This document shows, one piece after another, positions 1 through 7,315 of a stretch of 37,278 nucleotides of DNA (its first letter is position 1; each line of letters starts with the position of its first letter). The stretch lies in NCBI GenBank assembly GCA_007692585.1, contig REBU01000027.1:1-37278 (forward strand), in the 5' to 3' direction. The stretch is from Paracoccaceae bacterium (lineage in GTDB: Bacteria; Pseudomonadota; Alphaproteobacteria; Rhodobacterales; Rhodobacteraceae). The position numbers and the translations under genes were made by a program. The notes under the pieces were generated by a model. The model was not told the origin of the DNA. It saw only the letters and a program-made list of their open reading frames with translations, and did no database searches.

Positions 1-95
1 CAGCCGCCGGTGAAGCGCTATCTAGGCAATCAACTCATACCACGCAAGAGGAAATTTGAGCTCAATTTCATTTTTCTTGGGTGACGCTGGGGAAG

Positions 96-800
96 TCAGC
101 GGCAATACGGCCCGCCGCGATGGCGCGCGGTGTCATAATGGAAGTGATCTTCATGCATTCCATCCGATCCCGGCCCCAAGGTGGTGCCAAATGTCCCGCA
201 GGCGGCCCGGTGCATCTGCTGCAAGGCGCGCGAATGGGGCGAATTGCGCCAGTCGCGCAGCACACTGATCTCTGTTCCGTCCGCCAGAATCACCCCGCTG
301 ATGTCGATCGCCCGCCCGCGACCATGTTCTGATATCTGCGCGCCGGCGCGGTGGTTGCGCGGACGACAGACATAGTGCGCCGCGACGCGCAACTCGCGGA
401 CACCACCCCCGTTGCGTCCCACCGCTGGCTTCACACCGCGCCGCACCCAGCGATGCAGCGCCGTGGCCGTTTCACAATCGACAATCGCCGCCTGACTGAG
501 CTTGACCCCATCGACATGCGTGACGCGCACGGGCCGGTCGACACCGCATCCCGCGACTTGCGAGGTGATCGGGGGAATCACCTCTCCCTTGAGGCCGCGC
601 ACGCCACATAAGCGCGCAGAAGCGCGTAGGCGGGCCACAGAACGCGGCAGATCGCCCCGGAACACGGCATTAATGGGATTAAGGCGACCGATCAGCGTGC
701 TGGTTTCACGGCTTTCGGCAATCGGCAGGCCACGGTCAGAACTGCACCCGACCACGAAAAGCAACGCCAGCGCCAAAGTGATCCGTCCTGCGGGTGCCAT
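96..800 (-). CDS. Extensin-like C-terminal domain lipoprotein, M15-like peptidase fold
   Basis: A 234-residue protein with a lipoprotein signal: a hydrophobic stretch at residues 7-18 ends in the lipobox-like VVGC, with Cys19 as the predicted lipidated residue. The rest matches the extensin-like C-terminal family. It carries SEHGRGRAID (residues 157-166), which fits the SxHxxGxAxD zinc signature of M15 D,D-peptidases, and EDHFH (217-221), the second zinc-ligand cluster. The likely ligands are H159, D166 and H219. Several cysteines (65, 85, 109, 145, 201, 233) suggest disulfides, consistent with a periplasmic location. A cell-wall peptidase role is inferred; the family name does not describe bacterial function. 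The start is supported by AGGAG seven bases upstream. It lies 17 nt after the dehydrogenase gene and is probably the last gene of the hisC operon. Confidence 0.85.
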   Translation of the reverse strand: MAPAGRITLALALLFVVGCSSDRGLPIAESRETSTLIGRLNPINAVFRGDLPRSVARLRASARLCGVRGLKGEVIPPITSQVAGCGVDRPVRVTHVDGVKLSQAAIVDCETATALHRWVRRGVKPAVGRNGGGVRELRVAAHYVCRPRNHRAGAQISEHGRGRAIDISGVILADGTEISVLRDWRNSPHSRALQQMHRAACGTFGTTLGPGSDGMHEDHFHYDTARHRGGPYCR

Positions 801-817
801 TGGCCTGCTCCTTTGCT

Positions 818-1726
818 CTAGCGTTTTGCGCGCCCGAAATCAGGGGCGTCGATATCCTGCCCGGCCTCGATGATACCGCGCCGGATCGCGCGAGTGCGGG
901 TGAAGTAGTCGTGCAGCAGATCCCCGTCGCCGCGCCGGATCGCGCGCTGCAACGCAAAAAGCTCTTCGGTGAAGCGCCCGAGAATCTCCAGCGTCGCGTC
1001 CTTGTTGGTCAGGAACACATCGCGCCACATGGTCGGATCAGAGGCCGCGATTCGCGTAAAGTCGCGAAAACCGGCAGCGGAATACTTGATGACCTCGCTA
1101 TCGGTGACGCGGCGCAGATCATCGGCGACGCCGACCATGGTATAGGCGATCAGATGCGGCGTATGGCTGGTGACTGCCAGCACCAGATCGTGATGCGGCG
1201 GATCCATCAGATCGACATTCGCGCCGATCCCGCGCCAGAGCTGTGTCAGGCGGTCGAGCGCACCGGGATCTGTTCCCTCCTGCGGGGTCAGAATGCACCA
1301 GCGATTGTCGAACAATTCGGCAAAACCCGATTCCGGGCCCGAATGTTCTGTCCCTGCAAGCGGATGACCGGGGATGAAATGCACATTGCTGGGCAGATGC
1401 GGGGTCACGGCGTCGATCACGGCCTGCTTGACCGAGCCCACGTCAGTGACCGTCGCGCCATCGCTCAGATGCGGCGCGATTTCCGCGGCGACCGCGGCCA
1501 TGGCCCCTACCGGCACGCAGAGCACGACCAGGTCTGCACCACGCACGGCTTCGGCGCTCGTCTCGCAAACCTTGTCGACCAGCCCGATCTCGGCCGCAAT
1601 GGTGCGGGTGCGGGCCGAACGCGCAGTTCCGGTCATGTCACCGGCGAGCCCGGCGCGACGGATCGCATGTGCCATCGAGGACGCTATCAGGCCAAGCCCG
1701 ATGAAGGCCACACGCTGATAGATCAC
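818..1726 (-). CDS. Prephenate/arogenate dehydrogenase (TyrA/TyrC family)
   Basis: This 302-residue enzyme oxidatively decarboxylates prephenate or arogenate in tyrosine synthesis, using NAD(P)+. The N-terminal Rossmann fold shows GLGLIASS at residues 10-17. Further on are the motifs DVGSVK and [11 protein letters not shown], typical of the family's catalytic region. The length suits a stand-alone dehydrogenase with no fused chorismate mutase or ACT domain. The start codon is GTG, overlapping the hisC stop by four bases (GTGA), so translation is likely coupled to hisC. Pairing with a HisC-type aminotransferase suggests that the two act on the same aromatic intermediates. Which of prephenate or arogenate is preferred cannot be read from the sequence. 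Confidence 0.93.
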   Translation of the reverse strand: MIYQRVAFIGLGLIASSMAHAIRRAGLAGDMTGTARSARTRTIAAEIGLVDKVCETSAEAVRGADLVVLCVPVGAMAAVAAEIAPHLSDGATVTDVGSVKQAVIDAVTPHLPSNVHFIPGHPLAGTEHSGPESGFAELFDNRWCILTPQEGTDPGALDRLTQLWRGIGANVDLMDPPHHDLVLAVTSHTPHLIAYTMVGVADDLRRVTDSEVIKYSAAGFRDFTRIAASDPTMWRDVFLTNKDATLEILGRFTEELFALQRAIRRGDGDLLHDYFTRTRAIRRGIIEAGQDIDAPDFGRAKR

Positions 1727-2817
1727 GCGCCCCCCTGACCGTCGATGAAAGCCCCGATGACATGGGCAACCCTGCGGCAGGCGGCTTCGTCGCCGATGGT
1801 GATCCGCAAGGCTTCGGGCAAGCCATAGCTTGCGACTTGCCGCACGATCAGCCCTTCGGCCAGCAGCGCCGCATTGCAGGCCGCTGCCTGATCCGCATCG
1901 CGAAACCGCGCAAGCACGAAATTCGCCAGTGACGCATCAGTAGCCACGCCAAGTGCATTGAGCTTGTCCGCCAGCCAGTCGCGCATCCGCGCATTTTCAC
2001 TGATCGAGCGGGCGATATGCGCCGCATCGCCCAGCGCGGCTTCGGCCACATCCATCTGCACATTCGACAGGTTGAATGGACCGCGCACCCGTGCCAGCAC
2101 ATCGATCACATGTTGCGGCCCGTAGCCCCAGCCCACGCGCAGACCGCCCAAACCGAAAAGCTTGGAAAACGTCCGCGTCATCACGACATTGTCGCGCGCA
2201 TCGACCAGCGCGGCACCACCGTCATAATCGGGCGCATATTCGGCATAAGCACCGTCCAGCACCAGCAGCGCCTGCTTTGGCAGCCCCGCTGCCAGCCGTT
2301 CGATCTCGGACAGCGGGATCATGGTGCCCGTGGGGTTGTTGGGATTGGCGACAAAAACCAGCCGCGTGCGCGGACTGCACTGGGCCAGCAGCGCATCGAC
2401 ATCCGTCGTGCGGTCACACTCTGGTGCGGCAATCGGCGTGGCCCCTGCAGCAAGTGCCGAAATGCGGTACATCAGGAAGCCATGCTGAGAGTAGAGCACT
2501 TCGTCACCGGGTCCGGCATAGGCCTGGCACAGGAAACTGATGATCTCGTCCGAGCCCGCCCCACAGATGATCCGCGCAGCGTCCAGACCGAAATGCGCCC
2601 CAAGCGCCGACCGCAGGCCGGAATGGTCCGTCGCAGGATAACGATGCAGATCATGGCCCGCCCGCATATAGGCCTGCCGCGCCAGATCCCCCGCCCCGAA
2701 AGGGTTCTCGTTCGAGGACAGTTTTACCACATCGTCGCGCCCTGCAATCCTGGAACTGCCACCCTGATAGAGCGCGATGTCCATGATCCCGGGTTGCGGG
2801 CGAATATGCTTGTGCAT
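1723..2817 (-). CDS. hisC: Histidinol-phosphate aminotransferase (HisC), class II PLP aminotransferase
   Basis: A 364-residue PLP enzyme of fold type I. The sequence shows NENPFG (residues 36-41), NPNNPTGT (158-165), the aspartate region VLDGAYAEY, and [17 protein letters not shown], with K219 as the predicted Schiff-base lysine. HisC converts imidazole acetol-phosphate and glutamate to histidinol phosphate. Members of this family beside tyrA commonly also transaminate phenylpyruvate, hydroxyphenylpyruvate or prephenate. The gene heads the operon and overlaps the dehydrogenase start by four bases. A dedicated aromatic aminotransferase role is a real alternative, because no other his gene is present here. 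Confidence 0.93.
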   Translation of the reverse strand: MHKHIRPQPGIMDIALYQGGSSRIAGRDDVVKLSSNENPFGAGDLARQAYMRAGHDLHRYPATDHSGLRSALGAHFGLDAARIICGAGSDEIISFLCQAYAGPGDEVLYSQHGFLMYRISALAAGATPIAAPECDRTTDVDALLAQCSPRTRLVFVANPNNPTGTMIPLSEIERLAAGLPKQALLVLDGAYAEYAPDYDGGAALVDARDNVVMTRTFSKLFGLGGLRVGWGYGPQHVIDVLARVRGPFNLSNVQMDVAEAALGDAAHIARSISENARMRDWLADKLNALGVATDASLANFVLARFRDADQAAACNAALLAEGLIVRQVASYGLPEALRITIGDEAACRRVAHVIGAFIDGQGGA

Positions 2818-2933
2818 TCGTTACCCCATCACCAGAGTTTGATCCCCTTCCTTAGCGCCACTGCGAGGATGAGGCCAGCACCTGAAGGGTGATTTTTCGA
2901 ATTTGCCGCAGGCGGCCCGCATGTACGCGGAGC

Positions 2934-3929
2934 TCAGTCCCGCGTCTGCTCTGGCGGCCCTTCGCTGTCGGGACGCTCCAGCACACTGGCGCGGGGATAC
3001 GTGCCCGTATCCATGCGCGTGCGCGTCGCAAGCACGGGTTGGTTTTCCGAAACATTCGCTTTTTCTTCGCGCATAACGATATAGATGCCACTTGCGATAA
3101 TCACTGCGGCCCCGGCAATCGTCGCAAGATCGATCCCTTCGCCAAAAAACAGGGCTCCGAAGATCACGGCCCAGAGGATCTGCGAATATTGCATCGGCGC
3201 AATCTGAAAGGCCGGTGCGCGCTTATAGGCCGCAATCACACACAGGCTCGCCACCAGCGCCAGCGCGGCCATCAGCGCGAGCGCGCCGAAATGCGCCAGC
3301 GGCATGGGCTGGTAGACGAAAGGCAGGGCCATGCCCATCAAGACCAGATTGGCCATCATCGGATAAACCAGCAGGACGACATTGCGCTCCTCGCTGCCGA
3401 TCTTGCGGATGATGATCGAGGCCAGAGAACTCGCGAAAGCACCCACAAAGGCCGCCAGATGGCCAAGCGTCATTCCGTCACCTTGCCCCGGTTGCAGCAC
3501 CAGAAGCACACCCGCCAATCCCACAAGCACAGCCACCCCCCGGCGCCATCCGACCCGTTCGCCCAGAAGCGGCACCGAAAGGATTGTGATCAGCAACGGC
3601 GTCGCAAAAAGGATCGCGTAGGTTTGCGTCAGCGGCAGGACAGAGAAAGCATAGAAAACACAGAGCGCCGTGGTGACCGCAGCGAGGGTGCGCAGCGCGG
3701 TCCAGCCCGGCCTGCGTGGCAACAGATTGCCATCCGTGGGATCGCGCATCAGGATCAGCATTGCCAGCGGCAGACCGAGCAGAACGCTGAAAAAGACAAT
3801 CTGGACTGGGCTGTAATTCTCACCAAGCGTCTTGATGATGACATCATGGACAGAAAACAGCGCAAATGCCCCGAGCGCCAGAAGCGGGCCTGCCATGCTG
3901 GAACGGGACGGATCTGGAAGCAATGCCAT
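2934..3929 (-). CDS. DMT-superfamily transporter (EamA family)
   Basis: A 331-residue integral membrane protein with about ten hydrophobic segments in two repeated EamA halves, the usual drug/metabolite transporter layout. The first helix is GPLLALGAFALFSVHDVI. The last one ends near residue 287 (AGAAVIIASGIYIVM), followed by a polar cytoplasmic tail of about 40 residues rich in Arg, Thr and Pro. The start is supported by AGGGA six bases upstream. It is a single gene with a 116-nt gap before hisC, so it may or may not be co-transcribed with it. Substrates of such exporters (amino acids, nucleosides, S-adenosylmethionine and others) cannot be predicted from sequence. Confidence 0.9.
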   Translation of the reverse strand: MALLPDPSRSSMAGPLLALGAFALFSVHDVIIKTLGENYSPVQIVFFSVLLGLPLAMLILMRDPTDGNLLPRRPGWTALRTLAAVTTALCVFYAFSVLPLTQTYAILFATPLLITILSVPLLGERVGWRRGVAVLVGLAGVLLVLQPGQGDGMTLGHLAAFVGAFASSLASIIIRKIGSEERNVVLLVYPMMANLVLMGMALPFVYQPMPLAHFGALALMAALALVASLCVIAAYKRAPAFQIAPMQYSQILWAVIFGALFFGEGIDLATIAGAAVIIASGIYIVMREEKANVSENQPVLATRTRMDTGTYPRASVLERPDSEGPPEQTRD

Positions 3930-3976
3930 AAGTTTCCCTGCGTTTTGCTAGGGCTAACATGGCGCAGCGCGCGCAA

Positions 3977-4729
3977 TCAAGCCGTCTTGACACTTGGGTC
4001 CAGCATCACGCGCGCCCGCCCGGCGAAAAGCGGCCCATCTGCCCGATCAAAGCGCATATAGGCGATGGCCTGATCACCAGCCCGGGTGAAAACCTGGCCG
4101 ACAGGCTTGGTATCTGCACGGATCTCGGTGCCAAAACTTGTTTCACCGTCGAGGGTGACTGTGGTGAAGCCCTTGCGCAAGGATGTCTTGTGGTGCATCC
4201 GCGCGGTCACCTCCTGCCCCACATAGCAGCCTTTGCGAAAATCAACCCCGTTGAGCCGCTCGAACCCGGCTTCGAGAATATATGTATCGTTGGGGATCAA
4301 CTCGACGCCGGTTTCAGGGATGCAATGTGCGACGCGCAGCGCGTCCCAGTCCGTTCCATCCTCTGGCAGGGCAGCACCGTAAATCCGCCAGCCCAGTGCC
4401 GGATGACGCGGGTCCGGATGCGCGCCCTCTGGTCGTGAACCAGTGCCCCGCGATACGGGCATGTCCAGCTGCTCGACCGTAACATCCGAGCGCAGCTTGT
4501 AGAGCATCAGACGCCGCAGCAAGTCATCCGCATGGTCTTGCGCCACATCGATCAAAAGCACATCATCGCGAACCACAATGAAAAAATCGACCAGATACTT
4601 GCCCTGTGGTGACAGGATCGCCGCATAGATAATCCCCTCGGTCGACAAATGCCGGAGGTCATTGGTGACCAACCCCTGCAGGAATTTGACACGGTCGGGG
4701 CCCGATATCTTTATTATGCTGCGCAACAT
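3977..4729 (-). CDS. ygfZ: YgfZ/GcvT-domain folate-binding protein (Fe-S cluster assembly/repair)
   Basis: A 250-residue protein of the YgfZ family, related to the glycine-cleavage T-protein. The hallmark KGCYVGQE is at residues 166-173 and contains the conserved cysteine (C168). The N-terminus SGPDRVKFLQGLVTND is also typical. YgfZ proteins bind tetrahydrofolate and help maintain certain Fe-S enzymes. The family's characteristic catalytic residues for glycine cleavage are not expected here, and the short length (250 versus about 370 for GcvT) rules out GcvT. The start is preceded only by a GAGAGAGA stretch as a weak ribosome-binding site. A long hairpin lies between this gene and the upstream pirin gene. 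Confidence 0.88.
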   Translation of the reverse strand: MLRSIIKISGPDRVKFLQGLVTNDLRHLSTEGIIYAAILSPQGKYLVDFFIVVRDDVLLIDVAQDHADDLLRRLMLYKLRSDVTVEQLDMPVSRGTGSRPEGAHPDPRHPALGWRIYGAALPEDGTDWDALRVAHCIPETGVELIPNDTYILEAGFERLNGVDFRKGCYVGQEVTARMHHKTSLRKGFTTVTLDGETSFGTEIRADTKPVGQVFTRAGDQAIAYMRFDRADGPLFAGRARVMLDPSVKTA

Positions 4730-4819
4730 GATCTCTCTCTGTCATTCCGAACAGGGACATAAGTCAAGTTTCCGCCCCCGAACAGGGCCTCACCGCGCAG
4801 AAGCTGGGGACGCACCCTC

Positions 4820-4909
4820 TGCGCTGGCCCCGGTCGCGCCCTGTCCGAAGGGCGCGGGGTGGGCGGGCGGGAGCGTCCCTTTGGACAGGGCGCGACCGGG
4901 GCCAGCGCA
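4820..4909. repeat. 33-bp inverted repeat with G-quadruplex-type loop
   Basis: Arms 4820-4846 and 4883-4909 are perfect reverse complements over 27 bp. Pairing resumes after one G/T position (4847/4882) for five more bases (4848-4852 with 4877-4881). The 24-nt loop contains GGGGTGGGCGGGCGGG at 4856-4871, four G-runs separated by single bases, which is the canonical intramolecular G4 pattern. It sits between pirin and ygfZ, both on the minus strand, so the G-runs are on the template strand. No T-tract flanks it, so it is not an ordinary terminator. It could be a degenerate MITE or REP-type element, or a structural site. Confidence 0.85.
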
Positions 4910-4975
4910 TATCAACTCCTGTCGTTGCGAGGCCATCCAGCCACCGGACCCGCGTCCGAAGCGGAACTTTCTTGA

Positions 4976-5887
4976 TCAATGCGCGGCCTTGATAAAGGTG
5001 CCATTGCGCAAATCCCGAATGGCCTGCTGAATTTCCTCACGCGTGTTCATCACGATAGGACCATGCCAGGCGACCGGCTCCTGCAGCGGCGCACCAGAGA
5101 TCAGCAGAAAACGCAGCCCTTCCTCGCCCGCCTGTACAGTCACCTCATCGCCCGTACCAAAACGGATCAGCGTGCGGTCACCAGACATGTCGCGAATGTT
5201 GACTTCCTGCCCCATGACTTCCTTTTCCAGCAAGACCCCTGTCGGCTGCGATGCATCCGCAAACGCCCCCGACCCGGCAAACACGTAGGCAAAGGCGCGC
5301 CGATACGTGTCGACCCGAAACGTTTTGCGCACGCCCGGCGGGATCGAGATGTCCAGATACTGAGGGTCAGCCGCGATCCCATCGACAGGTCCGCGCTTGC
5401 CCCAGAATTCGCCCACAATGACGCGCACCTTGGTCCCGTCATCGTCGATCACTTCCGGAATATCCTTGCCCTGCACGTCCTGATAGCGCGGCACGGTCAT
5501 TTTCAGGCTGCCCGGCAGATTGGCCCAGAGCTGAAATCCGTGCATCTGCCCTGCGGCATTGCCGCGCGGCATTTCCTGATGCAATATCCCGGAGCCTGCG
5601 GTCATCCACTGCACATCCCCAGCCCCGAGCGTCCCAGTATTGCCCAGACTGTCGCCGTGATCGACCTCACCGGCCAGCACATAGGTGATGGTCTCGATCC
5701 CGCGATGCGGGTGCCACGGAAAGCCGCGCAGGAAATGTTCGGGGATGTCATTGCGGAAATCGTCGAACAGCAGGAAAGGGTCAAGCTCGCTTGGGTCGTG
5801 GAAGCCGAAGGCGCGGTGCAGATGCACACCCGCACCCTCCATGGTTGGCTGGGCCTTGCGTTGTTCGAGCGTCGGGCGGATTGACAT
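4976..5887 (-). CDS. Pirin family protein (cupin)
   Basis: A 303-residue bicupin of the pirin family. The metal-binding residues of the N-terminal cupin are visible: H59 and H61 in WHPHRGIETITYV, and H103 and E105 in GILHQEMPRG, spaced as in characterised pirins. The second cupin half (residues about 170-290) lacks an equivalent His set, as usual. Bacterial pirins have been described as quercetin dioxygenases or as modulators of metabolic enzymes, but the role of a given member cannot be assigned from sequence. The start has AGAGG six bases upstream. A TGAAC-N7-GTTCA dyad lies about 75 nt before the start. Confidence 0.92.
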   Translation of the reverse strand: MSIRPTLEQRKAQPTMEGAGVHLHRAFGFHDPSELDPFLLFDDFRNDIPEHFLRGFPWHPHRGIETITYVLAGEVDHGDSLGNTGTLGAGDVQWMTAGSGILHQEMPRGNAAGQMHGFQLWANLPGSLKMTVPRYQDVQGKDIPEVIDDDGTKVRVIVGEFWGKRGPVDGIAADPQYLDISIPPGVRKTFRVDTYRRAFAYVFAGSGAFADASQPTGVLLEKEVMGQEVNIRDMSGDRTLIRFGTGDEVTVQAGEEGLRFLLISGAPLQEPVAWHGPIVMNTREEIQQAIRDLRNGTFIKAAH

Positions 5888-5961
5888 GATGGCCTCTGGA
5901 TTTGCGATGAACTCTCTCGCAGTAGATCGGAATGATCATGTCAAAAAGCAATCCTGCGCCG

Positions 5962-5978
5962 TGAACGATCCCTGTTCA
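5962..5978. promoter_or_regulatory. TGAAC-N7-GTTCA dyad upstream of pirin
   Basis: A perfect 5-bp inverted repeat with a 7-base centre, located 75 nt before the pirin start and 40 nt beyond the end of the next minus-strand gene. Position and symmetry suit a repressor or activator operator. The regulator is unknown, and no regulator gene lies next to it. Confidence 0.3.
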
Positions 5979-6017
5979 TTCCTGCACAGTGCTGCCAGAA
6001 CGTTGGCGACCGCGCCT

Positions 6018-6419
6018 TCAGCCCCCCAGAACAGAAAAAGCCATTACAGCCGCAGCCGCAATCCCCAGCCCAAGCGCCAACCATCGCAAGCCGTTTGCAG
6101 ACAGGAAACCGGCCATATGATCCCCCAGCGAGCGCGCTGGCGCAGCTTCCCCCGGTGGCGCGAGTTCGGTGCTGCGCAATTCCTTGGCAAAAGTCTTCAG
6201 CGCCTCTCCCGACAGGATCAGATCAGGGGCCGAGGGTTGCTCGGCCACGTCCGTTGCGCTCTGAACAGATCTCCGACTGGAGCGCAATTTGGGCCACCGC
6301 GTCCAGACATCACGCGGCGCGTGGCGCGGCATGGCGACCGATTTGGGATTAGCAATTATCCCCACCCGCGCCTGGCGCGCGGCGATCTGACGCTTTTGAT
6401 GATGACTGCTCTCACCCAT
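6018..6419 (-). CDS. Hypothetical protein with one C-terminal membrane helix
   Basis: A predicted protein of about 133 residues that I do not recognise. The N-terminal two thirds is polar and basic, with many Arg, Lys and His residues (for example KLRSSRRSVQS). The C-terminus is a single hydrophobic segment, WLALGLGIAAAAVMAFSVLGG, giving a tail-anchored or single-pass topology. I chose the ATG at 6419; an in-frame TTG at 6434 would add five residues. No strong ribosome-binding site is seen. It follows the HNH gene on the same strand after 78 nt, so co-transcription is possible. Coding status rests on the open frame and the sharply defined membrane segment and is moderate. Confidence 0.5.
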   Translation of the reverse strand: MGESSHHQKRQIAARQARVGIIANPKSVAMPRHAPRDVWTRWPKLRSSRRSVQSATDVAEQPSAPDLILSGEALKTFAKELRSTELAPPGEAAPARSLGDHMAGFLSANGLRWLALGLGIAAAAVMAFSVLGG

Positions 6420-6497
6420 ACTCAAAGACCCCAAAAAACATTAGTGAGCACCCATGCTTCCGAGCACGGAGTATTGCGGACAGGTCTTAAAATTCCC

Positions 6498-6812
6498 CTA
6501 GCGCCGCCGCTTTCTCCGCCGCCCCGGCACTTTCGAGCTGAATTCCGGTGGCCTGCTGGCCACCCATGCGATGAATTTCGCGAGACGCGGATGCGCGCGC
6601 AGGGCCTCAATTGTGCAATAGTTGCGCGCCAGGTCGGCTTCGCTGAGCGTCGCATGGATCTCGCGGTGACAGATGTGGTGCAGTAAAACAACGGGCCCGC
6701 CTTTGCCGCCCCGTAATTTCGGGATCAGATGATGCAGGCTTTGCGGTGCATCTGCCGGGATCGGGCGCGCGCAAAGCGGGCAGACAGGTGCGGGATCGGG
6801 CTGCGCGGTCAT
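6498..6812 (-). CDS. Small HNH endonuclease family protein
   Basis: A stand-alone HNH protein of 104 residues. It has a CPLC knuckle (C11, C14), the HH pair of the active site (27-28, in LHHLIPKLRGG), a second metal cluster HHICHREIH (residues 45-53), and an Arg/Lys-rich tail (GRRRKRRR). This combination fits the HNH_5/McrA-like group, with a zinc-binding knuckle plus a beta-beta-alpha metal active site. The DNA target and role are unknown; such short HNH proteins occur widely in bacterial chromosomes. GGAGG lies a few bases before the ATG and fixes the start. A one-helix membrane protein follows on the same strand. Confidence 0.85.
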   Translation of the reverse strand: MTAQPDPAPVCPLCARPIPADAPQSLHHLIPKLRGGKGGPVVLLHHICHREIHATLSEADLARNYCTIEALRAHPRLAKFIAWVASRPPEFSSKVPGRRRKRRR

Positions 6813-6912
6813 CCATCCTCCGACATTTCCATGCTGGCGATCAAATTTTTCGTGATATAGGCTGCAGGTCAGAACATTCGATCCCTCTAGCGTAACGGAC
6901 CTGACCCAGCAA

Positions 6913-7305
6913 ATGCCACATCAAGAAGCCACCAAACGCGAGATCGCTCAGCTGTTCGATATCTGGAACGACGCGCTGCAAAGCGGCGATGCCGCGAAGG
7001 TCGCGGCCCTTTATGCCCAGGATGCCACGCTGTTGCCAACTTTGTCGAAGGAAGTCCGGCGCTCGGCGGAATCGATTGAAGATTATTTTACGGCCTTCCT
7101 GAAACTGCACCCCAAAGCCGCGATCATCCATCAGAATATCAGCCTTTATGAACCTATTGCGATCAATTCCGGCGTATATATCTTCGATACACTCGTGAAC
7201 GGCCAAAAGCACAGTGTGCTGGGGCGATTTACTTTCATCTATCGTAAAGATGGTGAGGACTGGAAAATCATCGAGCATCATTCGTCTATGATGCCCGATA
7301 CCTGA
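6913..7305 (+). CDS. NTF2-like/SgcJ-type protein (CaMKII-association-domain fold)
   Basis: A 130-residue protein with the pattern of the NTF2-like superfamily (SnoaL, SgcJ/EcaC, CaMKII association domain). An N-terminal helix (REIAQLFDIWNDALQSGD) is followed by VAALYAQDATLLPTL, a helix with IEDYFTAFLK, then beta strands ending in GRFTFIYRKDGEDWKIIEHHSS. These proteins form dimeric cone-shaped pockets that bind small hydrophobic molecules or act as oligomerisation modules. The substrate is unknown and no signal peptide is seen. It is transcribed away from the HNH gene across a 100-nt gap, and its stop codon lies 11 nt from the end of the convergent sulP gene. Confidence 0.8.
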   Translation: MPHQEATKREIAQLFDIWNDALQSGDAAKVAALYAQDATLLPTLSKEVRRSAESIEDYFTAFLKLHPKAAIIHQNISLYEPIAINSGVYIFDTLVNGQKHSVLGRFTFIYRKDGEDWKIIEHHSSMMPDT

Positions 7306-7315
7306 CGCCAGCTTG

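Noticed and set aside
2889-4061. A 390-codon plus-strand frame opposite the DMT transporter
   Set aside because: Composition is extremely basic and polar, typical of the antisense of a membrane protein gene; no start signal or motif.
4920-4940. Partial likeness to the widespread palindromic repeat beginning CGTCATTGCGAG and ending AATCCAG
   Set aside because: Only the two ends are recalled (GTCGTTGCGAGG and CATCCAG) and the central part is missing; too weak to call.
5963-5977. LexA box of the alphaproteobacterial type
   Set aside because: Known boxes in the group are direct repeats GTTC-N7-GTTC; this one is an inverted repeat, and pirin is not a typical SOS gene.
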